From assembly GCA_003194525.1 (NCBI GenBank), contig NBIV01000157.1, positions 1 through 64,000 on the forward strand: 64,000 nt of DNA. The letters run 5' to 3'. Positions within the stretch are counted from its first letter, which is position 1, and every line of letters starts with the position of its first letter. The stretch is from Gracilariopsis chorda. Its lineage: Eukaryota > Rhodophyta > Florideophyceae > Gracilariales > Gracilariaceae. The notes beneath the pieces are model-generated. The model had not been told where the DNA came from. It saw only the letters and a program-made list of their open reading frames with translations, and ran no database searches. The position numbers and the translations under genes are program-made. Positions 43,857 to 56,989 of this stretch are shown piece after piece.

Positions 43857-44078
43857 GTGTCGGTTTCTGAGAAAGCAATTACAGATAATATGCTTTTCAA
43901 ACATCAGCAAATCAATCACCCAAAAGACTGTATCATTTGTCTTGAAATTTTTGTAGGAGAAGTTCCTGAGCTGCATTACCAGCGTGTGTATCACAAAAAA
44001 TGCGTTGAGCCAGTGTACAACCCACCACCCATTCTTGATACTACGACGGATAGGAATGGTGATTCAGTGAACGTTTAG
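43857..44078 (+). pseudogene. Partial RING-like zinc-finger fragment
   Basis: 73 residues containing CIICLEIFVGEVPELHYQRV followed by YHKKCVEP. This is the first half of a RING-H2 finger: C-x2-C, then a His/Tyr position, then YH-x2-C. The second half with the last Cys pair is absent and a usual Cys is Tyr, so it is a fragment rather than a working ubiquitin ligase domain. It sits just left of the Ty3-type fossil. Confidence 0.35.
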
Positions 44079-47000
44079 GAAATTCTGATGCCAGAAAAAT
44101 GTCTTCGTTGCAGAGTGAAGATGTATGAAACATACTGGATGTAGTGGGTGTTAACTACCGTCTTCAGTAGACATACACAAATCTTGCCACCCACACAAGA
44201 GCCCTGGGTGGCACACCACATTAAGGAGCACATCCGCTTTAGATTGTTTCCCCATTGGGAACAGTTCCAGTGCTCTTAAGACACTGACCTCGGCTTCCTT
44301 AGTAAATAGGAGGCATCGAAGTCCACATTCTTTGCAAATCCCCTTGCGCTAGCAACCGGCAAGCACACAGTGATCACTGCCGATACCGACGGTTGTATCG
44401 CACCTTCGTTCGGTCAACAACATGGCGTCTGCGACGACTCCATCGAATCAGTCTGGAGACGTTGTACAGTACGCTCTCCAACAGTCGACCTCTGTCCCAT
44501 TTTCAATCAACCACCCGCGGCTTACCCACGCGAACCCGAAGTCAATTCGAATTTTTTTGAGTCAGTACGACCAATACATGAAGGAAGTAACATCTCGAGC
44601 CCTACAACTCGATGTTGTCGACTCTACCACTATGAAACCTGTCCGTTCTGTTAATCTCAGGTATTGCGTCCACTCTGAATGGCTGGAATCATGCATCGAA
44701 TTAGAGTATATAAGCGGAGTCAAAGAATCCAAAGACCTCACTGACGCAAAATTGCGCACCTACCTGGAATCTAAAGCTGAAGAAAAAAAAGGACACCACA
44801 AACGCAGAAATATTGATTCTATTATACGAAAGAAACTCGCCATGGACATTACAGACACTTCGTCAAGGTCCCGAATGAAAGCGCTTTTTACATCGTATGT
44901 ATCTGTTCTGCGTCGCAATGGTATTTGGTGGGTCATCAACGATCATCCAAAACTGGCCGTGAAGCATCTAGTATCTGACGTTTGGCCTAAAGCGTTACAG
45001 AAACGTCTCGAAACAAACTTGGAATTAGGTAATGCTTCTTTGAAGAAAGATTTCAAGGGTTTCATGAAATACGCCATGACAGTGGCAGAAGCCTTCCAGG
45101 TCATTGACAACGGTCCCCCCACTCGCACTCGAGGCTCTATGCCCGCAAAGAAAATTTAGGACACAACGACACAGGATTATGATCAAGTTCGTTGTCCTTC
45201 GCTGCTTCTGACATCAAAACCAACACCCGGAGAGGAAAGCTTCCTCCCCCATTCTGCCCTCATCCCCCCTGTAAACGGGAGGGCAAACGCCACTGGATTT
45301 GCAATTGCACTGAGACCACTGACACCGAAAAAGAAGCTCTCAAAGCCGAAATTGCTGAAATGAAAGCCGCAGGTTGTCCTTCAAGATCCACTAGATCACA
45401 GAAGGCAAGGAATAATGCTCAGAAAGCTACAACAGTCGATAGGCTAAAGCCACATCAAGTGAACAACTCACCGTCTTGCTCGATTAATGTATCAGATGGA
45501 ACGACCTCGATTGAATCAACAGCTCTTTGTGATGACGGTAGCGATGACAGCATCGTGTCGCCCAAACTTGCAGACCCAACAGCGCTAAAAAGAATCGGCA
45601 CGATAATTGCCATTCCAAAGGTAACACTTGCAGTTGCTCTGAATGAAAGCGACAGGAGCGCCCCAGAGCAATTCTCGTTCTCAAGGGCATGGACAGTACC
45701 GCGAACCATTCTACATTTGGCTTCAGGAAATCTTGCCCTCATGAACATCTCCTTTCTCGTCGCTGATGATGATCTCCCTTGCGGGAATCTATTGATCGGA
45801 ACATCTGTTCTGCAGCATCTTCGAGTAGACACACACACTCTGCTAGACAACAATCGCTTTGCTTCGAATGGATCTGACTGTTCTGGAGTCGGGAATCCTA
45901 CGTCGGTTACCACTACCGGTTTTGTCAGTCGCTTGATGATTGCCAGGCTTAATGAAACCGGGACACTGGCAAGAGAAAGCCCGCCACCACTTGAGCGCTC
46001 TCGTGTAATCTATGACACCATCCGCCGTAGCGAAGATCCGTTCCCAGACCCTGCGGTGCTAGATCCAGTCGACTCCAACCAACATGAAACCATCTTAAAA
46101 GCCGTGAGCAACATGGTACAAGCCGCCATCGCAAATTGCATGGCCGGGAAAGAATCAAACGAGCTGAAAAAGTTGGTTGAGGATCACATCGACATATTTC
46201 GCACGTCTCTCTCATCAGGCCCTCCAGTTGAAGTACTGCCACTAAAGATCGCCCTGACGCCCGATGCTCATCCCATCAAAGTCCGCTTGCGAAATTACTC
46301 ACAAGACCAACGGGAATTCTTGGACAAGTTCGTCTCGGAACTGGTACGAGCTGGTATGGCCTACCCAAACTCTTCTTCTGCTTGGACATTTGCGCCGCTT
46401 ATTTTCCCCAAGCCAGGGATAGTACGGTTTCGTTTCACATTGGACCTGCGCCCAATTAATAAGTTTACAGTCAAACATCAAGATCCAATGCCAAACGTAG
46501 AACAGGAACTTCTCAAGCTTGCGAACTCTCGTTTCTTTGCGTCTTTCGATCTCTCACATGGTTACTGGCAGTTGCCACTGGACTCGGAATCTCAGGAGCT
46601 ACAATCGTTCATCACACCTGACGGCGTCTTCTCTCGCACCAGAGTATTGCATGCTACCAACGCTACAACATACCTTCAATCTGTACTGGCACAAGTGTTT
46701 CCCGAAGAAGCTTCGAGGTCATTTATTACACTGGGTAGATGACATTCTTTTACACCACCCCACTACTGAAGACCTATTGGACGGAATCCATCTGCTGTTC
46801 CGCACTTGCGCCAAGTTCTCTATCCGACTGCACCCCAAAAAGTGCATTTTCTTTGCGCAGTCCATCCGTTGGTGTGGCAAAATCGTTTCTGCAAAATGCG
46901 ATCGACACGATCCCCGAAATCTTGACGGTCTTATTAAGATGGAACCACCGACAACTGGCGCACACCTTCAGCAATTTAGGTGTGCAATCCAGTGGGTCAA

Positions 47001-48240
47001 AACAAGCATTCCAGACTTCACAAACCTCATTTCGCCGCTTCACAAGTTTTTGGAACGGGTGTATGGCGCAGCAAGAAAAAGAAAGAAGCGGGCAGTGGCA
47101 GCCATACAACTTGAAGTCCTAAACTGGGGTGCCACGGAAATGCAGGCTTTTGACAAATGCAAGAAAGCCTTATCAAACCTCGTGACAATAGAACATCGCG
47201 ATGAGCAGAAAAGACTCTGTATCTACACTGACGCATCGGACACAAATTGGTCGGGAATTGTCACAAAAGTACCAATCGAGGATCTCGCAAAGCCGCACTA
47301 AAAACAGTGCCACAGCCTACTCGTGTTTTGCTCAGGTCGTTTCAATTCCACTAAACTAGGGTGGTCCACTCTGGAGAAAAAAGGTTGCGCCATCATGGCC
47401 ACAATTGAAAGCATGTACTGGCTTGCCGCCACTGTGGCAGGTTTTGACTTATTCACGGAACACAACAACCTCATATACCTCTTCGATCCGTTGTCTTTGG
47501 TACCCGATCTCAGCCAATCCTCGACGCGCAAGGTCCTTTGCTGGGCTGTTCGACTGAGTTCCTATTTGTACAACTGCGACATGCTAAATCGCTGGTCCGC
47601 CCCTAAAATGGTTTGTCGCCTGTTCAAAGTCCCCGTTCTTCCTTCTACAAACGCTGAAACAATTTGTTGGCCAACTGCCGAAGAAATAGCCCAGCAGCAG
47701 CAAAAATATTCAACCCAGCGCCCAACGGATTTAGTACTCTCTGACGGGATTTGGAATAAAACCACGGGATCTATCTGGATTCCAGAGAAAGCCGAATATC
47801 TAGAAGTACATCTATGGATCATAGCGCACACAGATCCAGCTGGACACCGAGGCCGGGACACACCCAGGAAAGTTCTCATCCAACATTACAATTGGAACAC
47901 CCTGTCACAAGATGTTAACATGTCCATCAAAGCCTGCATCCACTGTCTCCTAACTCTTCGAGGCAAAAAAGTACCCAGCCCATTTGGATGGGCCCTCCAC
48001 GGCACCAGGCCTAACGATCTGCTCCAGTTTGACTATATTGAAATTGGCCCAAGTAATGCCGGACCCAAGTATATTCTCATGCTTCGGGATGATCATTCGG
48101 ATTACAAGTGGTTTTTTGCGACACACTTCACCACAGTTGACAATGCTGCTCTCGCTTTTATCGACTGATGCGCCGCTTTTAATGTACCGCAAAGGTTAGT
48201 ATCTGATGGACCTACACATTTTAAGAACGACAAGAATTTT
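44079..48240 (+). mobile_element. Ty3-type LTR retrotransposon fossil, 3'-truncated
   Basis: Gag-like region about 44.42-45.16 kb; protease-like, reverse transcriptase and RNase H about 45.2-47.6 kb; integrase zinc-binding and core region about 47.7-48.2 kb. The reverse transcriptase has the DLRPINKFTV and WVDDIL landmarks and the element resembles the Ty3 relatives common in oomycetes and red algae. Several breaks (about four). The left LTR is probably within 44.1-44.4 kb but no partner was found, because the right end is missing: the integrase stops where a piggyBac-like transposase segment starts near 48.24 kb. Medium age. Confidence 0.8.
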
Positions 48241-51000
48241 TCTGTACGTACCTGGGGTGACAATATTTAATTTAGGCGATGACCACCAAAGAATACGATC
48301 CAGAGCGGTTGCACAATTGACCATGATGTATCACGTGAATAATCCGCAAAAGGCTTTAGGTCCGGTCAACAACGCGATGTGCTCCGCTCTGAATCCGCTG
48401 CTTTTAGCCAGTCACTATTCGAGACCTGGTGAGAAAATCATTGACGTTTGGGAACGTTTGGTTGGGCTGATACAAGGAGTGCCGACCGCAGAGCCCATGT
48501 GACCAATGACTGATGCTGTGTTTGCTTGCGATAGAGGTTATAATGGAAAGAGCACTGTTGATTATATTACCAATCGTATTGGAGCGACTGGAATTGGCAC
48601 TTGCAAGCGTAGTCTGGATTGCCCTTTCATTTTTGGTCATGGGGCGATTCGAAAACGTCAAAAAGACGTTGTCGTGTGCAAATCAGGTGGCCGAAGAGTC
48701 TTTAGCCCCAACAGAAAGACTAAGACCATAACAGGACAGAAATCTGAGGCCATTGTTTATTGCAAAATTGTGAGTGGTCGCATTGCTGCTTTGTACCATA
48801 AAAACGATCGTTTGTTCTCCGCAGAACATTTTACTCTCCTTCCGAAACCTGGTTACGAAGGAGTAAGAACAGAAGATGGTACGGAGCGTTTTCATTTGAC
48901 TTATGACAGCTCTGTGAATGAAAATGATACACACAGCACCAACAGTAGATGTCTTCAGACGACCTTAATTGCTAGGATGAAGGTCATGCAGACGTTATCA
49001 GGCACTGTAGAAGTCACGCTTCTTCACTCAGAAGATCCAGGTTGGTTCTTAAGTCGTGCATTTCAGTACACTTCTCGCACGACACAGGCGTTTCTCCGTG
49101 CTTTGGCAGAGAACCATGAAGACTACGTTGAAGCGCTTTCGTTTCTCATGAAAGGGAAACAGATTTATCATAGGCCGCTAACGTTTCCACAGGAAGAAAA
49201 TGGCACAAATCAAAGTTTAATGTCTAACTTAATTCTAATAAGCCACTCTCTGAATATGAAGCTGAACTCGAAGCCCAAGTTAGATCAAAGACAACAGGCT
49301 GTGTCTTCTTTAATGGCCGCAACTGCCACTACTCTTCAAAAGAAGACAAAAATTAGATCCTTCCCTTCTTTGTGCTGTAGGTCACCCACAGCCCCACTCT
49401 CTCCTCAAGAGTCAGCTTATTGAGAAAGCTATGGAATTGGAAACGTCTGTTGAGAACAACACTGTGTAGTTTTCTATACCGGGAACGCAAGAACTCACGG
49501 AGTTGCAAAGGATGGATACAAAAAGAAATGAGATTTTACACGCCCTGTACAAGGCTTTCCTAGCGTCATGGGTGATGAAGCCCCTTGTAAGCACAGTTGG
49601 CATGAAAGAGGGCACTATCAGTGAGTCTCAGGTTTTGAAGGCTTTGCCATCATTCTTTGAGAAACATGATGTCATTGAGGGTACTGGGTTCGATAGGCGG
49701 AACGTCTCGTATAATAAGCACAGTTTCAAAGTCGAATACATTCGCACCACTGGTGTGTTGTCTTCCAAGAAGGATCCGATGATGTCTGACAATTCAGATG
49801 GTATTTTATGTTTTGCTAATCATGAAGGGGAAATACAGTTATGTGCTGTAGAACTCAAAACTATGGCTTCTCTAATCACAATTGATGCTGCTCGCCAAAG
49901 ACGATACAACTATGCTCCGCTAACTTATTTGAAGAATGTCGGACTGAACAAAACTTCTATTAAGCAATTTCATGAGCTTTTCCTCTCGAGAGCATACCGT
50001 AAACAATGTTTTCACCATTTTGTTTGCTTGAATCTGAGTCATGTTGTTTTCGTACAGGCCAAGGGGAGCACGTTTAGTGTCGGAGAAGTGATATATGACA
50101 AAAGTTTTGCACTTTCATTTGCGTTTACTGAATAAATACAGCTACTTCTTGTCTGCCGTTCGTGTAGGAGCATTCCAGTGGGTTGGGAAAGATTCTTCAA
50201 ACATACCAAAAGTATATGACACTTTGTTGCAGACGTCGCATGCCTCTGACCTTCACTCTTACGCTTCCTATTACGGACTGAGACACGCTTATCGTTCACT
50301 TCCTTTACGTCATGTAACTCATTCTCTCGCGCGAATGATACGTCCGACGGCGTTTCTGGATTGAAATTACATCAAAGGGGGCGTTGACAAGTTTAGCAGG
50401 GCGATAAATAACTTGTGTTACATGAACGTGGGTGAAAGTCCTATTGTGAGCATTATTGGGCGCCTGTTATGCGCTCAAGCTAATAGTGCAGATGTGGTTC
50501 ATCAATTGTCCCTTGTGCGTAAGAAGGGACATCTTACAAATAGTTATGACAAAACCGGTGACAAAGGCTACAGGCAGCTCCGAAAGAACGTTTTCAAATG
50601 CTCTTCATTCGCATATTATGCGCGGCAGCTGGCTAAGGAGTACATTAAAGTAGCAGAAGTAAGCACAAAAACGGCAACGTCAGCGATTAGTAACGGAAAT
50701 GCCTATGTCCCGATGTTGAACCCTGTGGCTTTTGTCGAAGAACCATTGTATTGCCGTGACTGCCGAGAAATACAACCGTGATGAAGACAAAAACCGAAGG
50801 CTTGAAAATGTGTCTCTACATTACAAAGTCAAAGGGAAAGACACCTACTGCGCACTTTGCTCTTACAGTCACACAATCAAAAAGAATGGGAAAAAGTACA
50901 AGAAAAAAGGAGGAGCGCGACAGAAACGGTGGTGTGGCATATGTAGGCAGGCAATATGTTGACAATGCTGGGATACATGGCACACGGATGAAATACTCAA
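48241..51000 (+). pseudogene. piggyBac-like transposase with embedded PD-(D/E)XK-type nuclease domain, decayed
   Basis: The 5' part is missing; the frame starts abruptly after Ty3 integrase sequence. The order is VFACDRGYNGKSTVDYI (corresponding to the piggyBac CDNWFTS block with the first Asp), GTCKRSLDCPFIFG, then GRIAALYHKNDRL (second-Asp region). Next comes a piece not found in ordinary piggyBac (about 49.5-50.1 kb) with TTGVLSS...SDNSDGILCF and AVELKTMAS, the D...ExK pattern of YqaJ-like nucleases. Then comes NYIKGGVDKFSR (the piggyBac KGGVD block with the third Asp), and finally a Cys-rich tail YCALCSY...RWCGICRQAIC, as in the piggyBac C-terminal finger. Breaks: in-frame TGA at 48500-48502, a frame change near 49375, TAG near 49467, frame change near 50135, stop near 50362, frame change near 50780. 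Confidence 0.65.
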
Positions 51001-51040
51001 GAAAGCACGGCGACGCTGGCTCACTTGAGTACTGTAGCCT

Positions 51041-51416
51041 CTAGTGTCTATCGGACCGCTGACCTCATATGAGGTCAAAACAATCAACTTTACGTTTAAT
51101 TTTAGTTATTTTGATCGGAATTTTTTGCCTTTTGTAGTCCGTATAAGTTATGCAACATGTTTTTGTATAGCAAAAATTCTAAGCTTCTGTTGTATATGCT
51201 AGGTGAGAAGCAGAAACTTAAGACAACCAAATGGGTTGATAGAGATGTGCTTGTGAAATATGGCTAATTTACTACAGAGCTTCAGAAAACCGGCTTTTTT
51301 GATATCAAAAACGTGCTTTTGATTCAAAAACACCGTTTCTGACGCGTGTATGAAAGGTTCAAAACCTTCAAAAAATAATCATTTGGCAACATTACATCCG
51401 GGCGGATAGACACTAG
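51041..51416. repeat. 375-bp segment bounded by 12-bp inverted repeats
   Basis: CTAGTGTCTATC at 51041-51052 and GATAGACACTAG at 51405-51416 are perfect inverted repeats. Just inside the left one is an 18-bp palindrome TGACCTCATATGAGGTCA (51060-51077). It could be a small non-autonomous element or the 3' end structure of the piggyBac-like element. No flanking duplication was established. Confidence 0.5.
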
Positions 51417-54400
51417 TTTAGTAGCTAAACAGAAAATAAATAGATAGGGAGTTTCTATTCATCCACCTATGGTGTTCAGTTCTACACCGACATATGTGAC
51501 TCGCGTGTACAATTAGTCGCTCGGGCCGACCACTTTTCATACATACTCATAAATGAGGTGAGCCGGACTGATCCGGGAAACTAAAAGGCACCCGAGTACC
51601 CCTCTTGGCCGGCATGCTCTTCATATCTTCTTTCTAATACCAGGGAAGCCACCGCGAAATGAGTGAAGTGCAGTCTGAAGAACCGCATATAAGCCCATCC
51701 TCACCCAGCTCAGCGGTCAACCAAATGTATCCCATTGTATCCACTCCTGCGAGCACAGAACTCGAACTTCCTTCCAGTGATATTGCGCCGTCTCCGAAGA
51801 ACTTTCCTCCAACTCCTGTCCTTGCCCTCACGATGTCAGAATATCCACATTTTTCTCAAGACCAAGTCGAGCAATCCTTCGAATGATTCTGCTTCCAACC
51901 AACCTTCCGAACAATTAGGCCACTCCCTTTCCGCAAATGACCTATGCTCCATGGCCTGAGGCTTTCGCTCTGAGGTTTTGCAGCGGCGGTGGTCGTCAGT
52001 GGCCTTCATTTGACTCCGTACTATGGTTCCATCCAAACAGTCGGCGTGGTGCCTTTCTTCTCTGGACGGCCCCTTGGTTCCATCCCACCGCTGTGCACGA
52101 TGCCAAGCTTATCTTCCAGCATATGGATGGGGCAAGCAAGCACCCTACCAGTGGATATCCACGTCGTGATGGTTAGTTCATGGGATTGGAGGAATCGAAT
52201 CGCCGTCCACGTACACCACATCCGACGCAATTGGAATGAGTCCGCAGCAGCGGCGCGTGCAGCGTTAGTGCAGTGTGTTTACCAACTGCAAGACTGGGCG
52301 CTCTTTGAGGCCCTCATCATTTCAAAGCTCCCGTTCGATGTGGAGTTTTACCTCATTTAAGAAAAGATCAGAAATTGTTCCCGCCTAGTAGGGTCGGAAA
52401 GCTTTGCGTTGGGGAGCGTCCCTGCTGCCAGACTGGATGCAATTTGCAGGGCGAAGCCAATCCTCCGAGTGGAGTCTTGTTACTCTCCCTGGCTTTCCTG
52501 GTCCAAAATCCTTCATAAATTCATCCGTTTTGAACGCCGTGCTTGATCCAGATTCGGGTACTACGTCCCGTATCAGAACGTGTAAATTGAGCGTATTGCA
52601 CCGTTTCACACATATGGTCGTTATGTTGCTTCCCTAGCTTGGTGGGGTCATCTCGAGGCATGCTGGGAGTGCTATGTCAAGCTGCCCCGGTATTTACCTA
52701 TCTTGTGTCATACCTGTTGATGGATCCCCAGGCAGGGTTGGGGTCGGTTGTCATTACCGAGTGGGCGGTCTGCATTGTGAAGTATCTCTTTACGGAGGCG
52801 TGCGACCAGTTCGGACTGTGGTATATACAACCACGCGTGCGGGTGGCTATCCCCAACCTATACATACGGGTCCCCCTCGCGGGTGTTGCAAACTGTAAAG
52901 AGGTGATTGGTTTGATCGATTTCATCTGGAGTGTCAATCGGAACGAGGTTTTAATTGACCAGGGTGGACGCCGCGAAGGCGGTACGGGTGGTTTTGGTTG
53001 CAGTTTGGGAAAGAACACCGAGTTAGTGCAAGATTTCATCCATTTCTACCCGTGGGAGTATCGCAAGATTAACTGCGAGGAAGCAGAGGGTTACTGGGTT
53101 GCCCCGAGGATTATTCCGGTTGGACATCCGAAAGGTTATGTGGACTCTGACGAGTACTACCGTCCCTGCGATGAACATGACCCAATGGTGGATAATGACC
53201 CGGTGGATCTGGTCGAAGGAAACCTCGACGAGGTAAGTAGGTACCAAGAAGCGATGGGGGCTTTGGCAGGGCCGGTGGCTGTATGTCACTCGGAGGCTCT
53301 GGCGGTACATAACTAACCTGAGTCCACTACCGCTCCTGCGGTTTCTCGCGCCCCTAAACCCCTGATTTCCGGACTGTAGACGTCTGGAACCGGCATAGAG
53401 GTCCCTGCTGAGGGTGTAGACGAGCGTGCGATCATCCCACCTTTCCTTCAAGGACTCAGTATGAGCGCAAACGATACGTCGGGCGACCTTGCCACGATGA
53501 GTAATATGTTCTCGAACTGCCTCGGTGTGGGTTCTCCTCCCATTGGAAATAACCACTGATCGATTTCTAGCCTTCGAGGTCCCTCAGAGTAGTTCAATTA
53601 AACTTCCCTTGTAGCGTATTCTTCTATTGTCATGGCCTTCCTTTCTCTCTTCGACGTCCCAAGGACGGTTTTCGACAATCCATTGTGAAGGCACTGTTAC
53701 TTGCTATACGAGGGGTGCAGTCAGACCAGCTAGGGCCAGGAGCTTGGCCACGGTGGGGATTTGATGGCGCCAATAGTGGCTCAGAATTCGTGAGCTGTAA
53801 CAGATAATTATACACCATCGTCGATGGGAAAAACCGTTTGCGTGGTGATAAGGAGGCAGCACGCTGGATTAAAACCAATCTACTGATGAGACGAGAATGC
53901 TGGGGTCCGGAGTGGGATAGCAGGGGTTATCCAGGTGGCCAGTGCACTCCGGTGGTGCTGTCCGTACAACGGTAGAGGTAACCCGCTTGTGCGTTGCACA
54001 GGGTTGATGGTGGGGCAGTGCCTGCATGGTGGTGATAGGTTACCACTTGTGAGCATGGGATATGCTCTATCAGCTCGGCCGTGTCGAACAAGGCTTCGTA
54101 TTCATACCAACGAAAGTTTTGTAGAAGTATGCCTTCCTCTTCATATGAGTGTCAGACAATTTGGTCGACCACATACTTTTGTATCTAGACTTTTCCACTG
54201 TGCCGTGTAGTTGTTACACTATGTAGGGCTGCTTAATGGCTCCCCACGTTGGGTTTTTATTCTCTTGAAAGGGTATCGGTATACGGTTCGCAGTAGCCCG
54301 GCTGCACCGCAAGTCTGCCGGTTTCAATCCGTCTGGATGATTCATTGAATTCGGCAATTCGTGCTCCTTCGCCATCGGAGAGCTGTTTTGTCCGCCCTCA

Positions 54401-55419
54401 CGGGCTAGCGATGGGGACACGTGACGTCACTGACGGTTGGTTTGGAACCACCAGGCGATCTGCCTCCGTTACTGGCGTTGTAGGCTTTTGGCGCTGCGGT
54501 GAAATACCGGTATCCGTGGCTATTTCTGGCACGGCCGTTGCCAGACGTTTCCCCTGCGGAGCGTGTGGCAATATGCAGATATGTTCCTTGACATTACCGA
54601 TTTTGGGGACAGCAATTCCGTTTCTAACGTGTATATTATCAGCGGGTGCCGGCACTTTGTCGCGCACGGTGCCAGGGTCTGCTGAGATACTCTTCGCCCG
54701 CGGTTGCGGTAGAGTCTGCAGTGACTCTCCAGTGGCATGGTTCCCGTTTCCATCCACGCCTTTCAGTACTGGAAAGGCCAGCGTGACTTCATTCTTGCGG
54801 CTGACTGCGTCGGATTTCCTCAACCTTGCATGAGTTCGAGCGTCCAGCGTAGCTAGCTCCTCCAAGATATGGCTGTTGGGTGTGCTGGCGTCGATTAACA
54901 CCTCAATGTTTGCGTGTTCTGTGCCATTCACCGACGGTAGTGCTCCCTGGCCGTGAAAGGGTACTGACCGTGACAATTCTTCATCTATCCGTGCTTTACA
55001 GGATGCATTCCGTCGCGACGGCGAACCAACAAGGCGATTAGAAAAGTCCTTATAAGTGTTTTCTTTCTTCTTAGATGAAGCTACGGAAGGTATGGATGTT
55101 ACCGCGCTGCGGGTATAAATTCCAGTTTGAACGGGACGTGAGGTGGGTTCGTTGAATGATCCAGCGCCGTCCGACGAAATCAGTTTATATTCCGAAAGGA
55201 ACGGGAGACTCGAGAGGCCTCGAGTGGGCTGTAGTCGAGCGACAGGAATTTGTAGATCTGGTATACCACCGGTGTTGCTGAAGATTCCGAATGGACAGGT
55301 TCATGTTGAACAGGGTGGTTGAATACGGCCTCTGAGGAGAGTGGAGGGGCCAGGGTATCCCAGTCGCCGGACAGACGTTCGTGCTGCTCGTTCCGAAATT
55401 TGGGACACAATATCATTGT
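51417..55419. other. Long stretch without a recognised gene
   Basis: Several medium frames (51659-51886 +, 51989-52360 +, 52639-53316 +, 54398-54976 -, 55180-55416 -) have protein-like composition but no known domain, and frames change without splice-like boundaries. The longest, 52639-53316, is 225 residues with an acidic C-terminus (PCDEHDPMVDNDPVDLVEG). It may be the remains of one or more unknown genes or elements. Confidence 0.35.
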
Positions 55420-55445
55420 TTAACACGCGATTCGCGACTCAAGGG
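55420..55445. repeat. Left TTAA duplication and left TIR of the 5.1-kb transposon
   Basis: TTAA at 55420-55423, followed by the perfect 22-base outer part of the TIR. Confidence 0.85.
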
Positions 55446-55711
55446 GCCTTTTTGGACCCCTGTCCTGAGGAACATTCGAACGCCTGAAAATACTTCCCTT
55501 CTTCGGCCAATCACGACGATCAGTAGGTTGGCATTTTGGAGTACGCTGAATCGATTGGCACGCTTGGATTAGAAAGCGCACGAACGGTTACGGAGATATG
55601 TAAGGTCGAAATAAGGCTGTTTTGGCGCGAAGATCACCGATAAAAATACCAAAAAATCAATCATTGCTGTCATTACTGTTGCCACCCTCCTACTTCTAGA
55701 CCCATGGCCAA

Positions 55712-56974
55712 TCAAACGCCTTGTGTGCTCGACTCGAGGGGGTCGGCCGGGAGCGTCGTTTCCCTCTTATGCTTGGCCTTCTGGGAAGACACTCTGTTCT
55801 TCACTTGTTTCTCCGGTGGGAAGTCACTCTGTAGAGCACCGTTCACGGTAAACCTCTCTCGAAGTTCTCGCACTACGGCGGAGGGGGCAATGTTGAAGTC
55901 GTGCGCCAACAAAATACCATCGATTGTGTCCTTGTATACATCTCCAAGGCGTTGCTGACTTCTTTCCCTATTCCGGCCTAATCCTACCTTTTTATGCCGC
56001 TGGAACATTATATTGATGGCTCTCTGTAGCTGCATCTCTGACGGGATGTCAAATCGATCCCCGAAGACCTGCATCAATTGCTGTCGCATAGTTGCAGCAC
56101 TCATTTTGTGCGACTTGTTCTGTACGCCCGCATCAAACATCTTCTGCACCTCATCGTCATATATGTCCATAGCGGTTCGATCTTCGGTATTCTTACTGTT
56201 TTCGCGGCGCGCCCATCCGCTCATGACGTTATCTACAGTTGTATGGCTGACATCTATATGATCCACTATTTCATTGTCAGTGATAGACGCCACTTGGATA
56301 TCGTTTGACTGCATGAGCTGCTTACACATACGCACGGTGCGATAGACGTACAGCTTGCTGTCTTTGTCAACTTCACCTTTGCAATATCCCACATGCTGGG
56401 CTAGCCTTTCTTCTCCAGTAAAAGACCTGCCGCATTTCTTACAAACAATTCCGTCCTCATCAGAGCTGCTCGTTGACGGGGTTTGTCCTTCGGATGTAGT
56501 TGGTGGGCGTATTGTTGAGGTGAAGTATCTATTTGCACCTTTAGCAGCCTTAGTGTTGCGCCGTGTTATTATTCGGTTGATTTGTGCTTGTAGCATGACA
56601 ATGAACCCGGTCTCTTTGCCGACTAGCTCCCCGGATGTATTCACCATTGCAACGTATGTTGCATTACATACGACTTCATTCCTGTTTTCCGTCGTAGAAG
56701 GCTGACAAGCACCAGCTCTACTAAACTGACATATTCAGGGACTTCCTATGCCTGAGTAGCGATAGCATTCAACAGACACTTTTCTGTAACAATCTGACCA
56801 TCCTTTGTAAACGTATTCATTGTTACGTCCTATCCACGGTAAGCCATTGTTGTCGGATGCATGTAGTGCCTCCCAAACTGCCAGGTTTGGATGAGATCTA
56901 TATATGCGCACTAAGTCTGCACTAGAGTTCTGTCGTGCAATACATTCCCGCGTACAGGCGATGGTGAAACTCAT
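55712..56974 (-). CDS. Zinc-finger protein or C-terminal part of the 5.1-kb element's transposase
   Basis: One minus-strand frame of about 420 codons from near 56974 to 55712, with one in-frame TGA at about 56735-56737. The first 80 residues are Cys/Trp/Tyr rich (GLPWIGRNNEYVYKGW, then SDCYRKVSVECYRYSGIGSP). After the TGA comes a Ser/Thr-rich linker and a C2HC finger, CKKCGRSFTGEERLAQHVGYC. The C-terminal third is helical and charged. Transposases of the type encoded upstream often carry such fingers at the C-terminus, so this may be the last part of the same protein, separated by the 56.99-57.86 kb insertion or an intron. Otherwise it is an accessory DNA-binding protein. Confidence 0.5.
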
Positions 56975-56989
56975 ATCTGAGGTGTACTC

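Noticed and set aside
52639-53316. 225-residue frame as a real gene
   Set aside because: No signal, domain or paralogue was recognised, and neighbouring frames shift without boundaries; kept only as part of an unassigned stretch.
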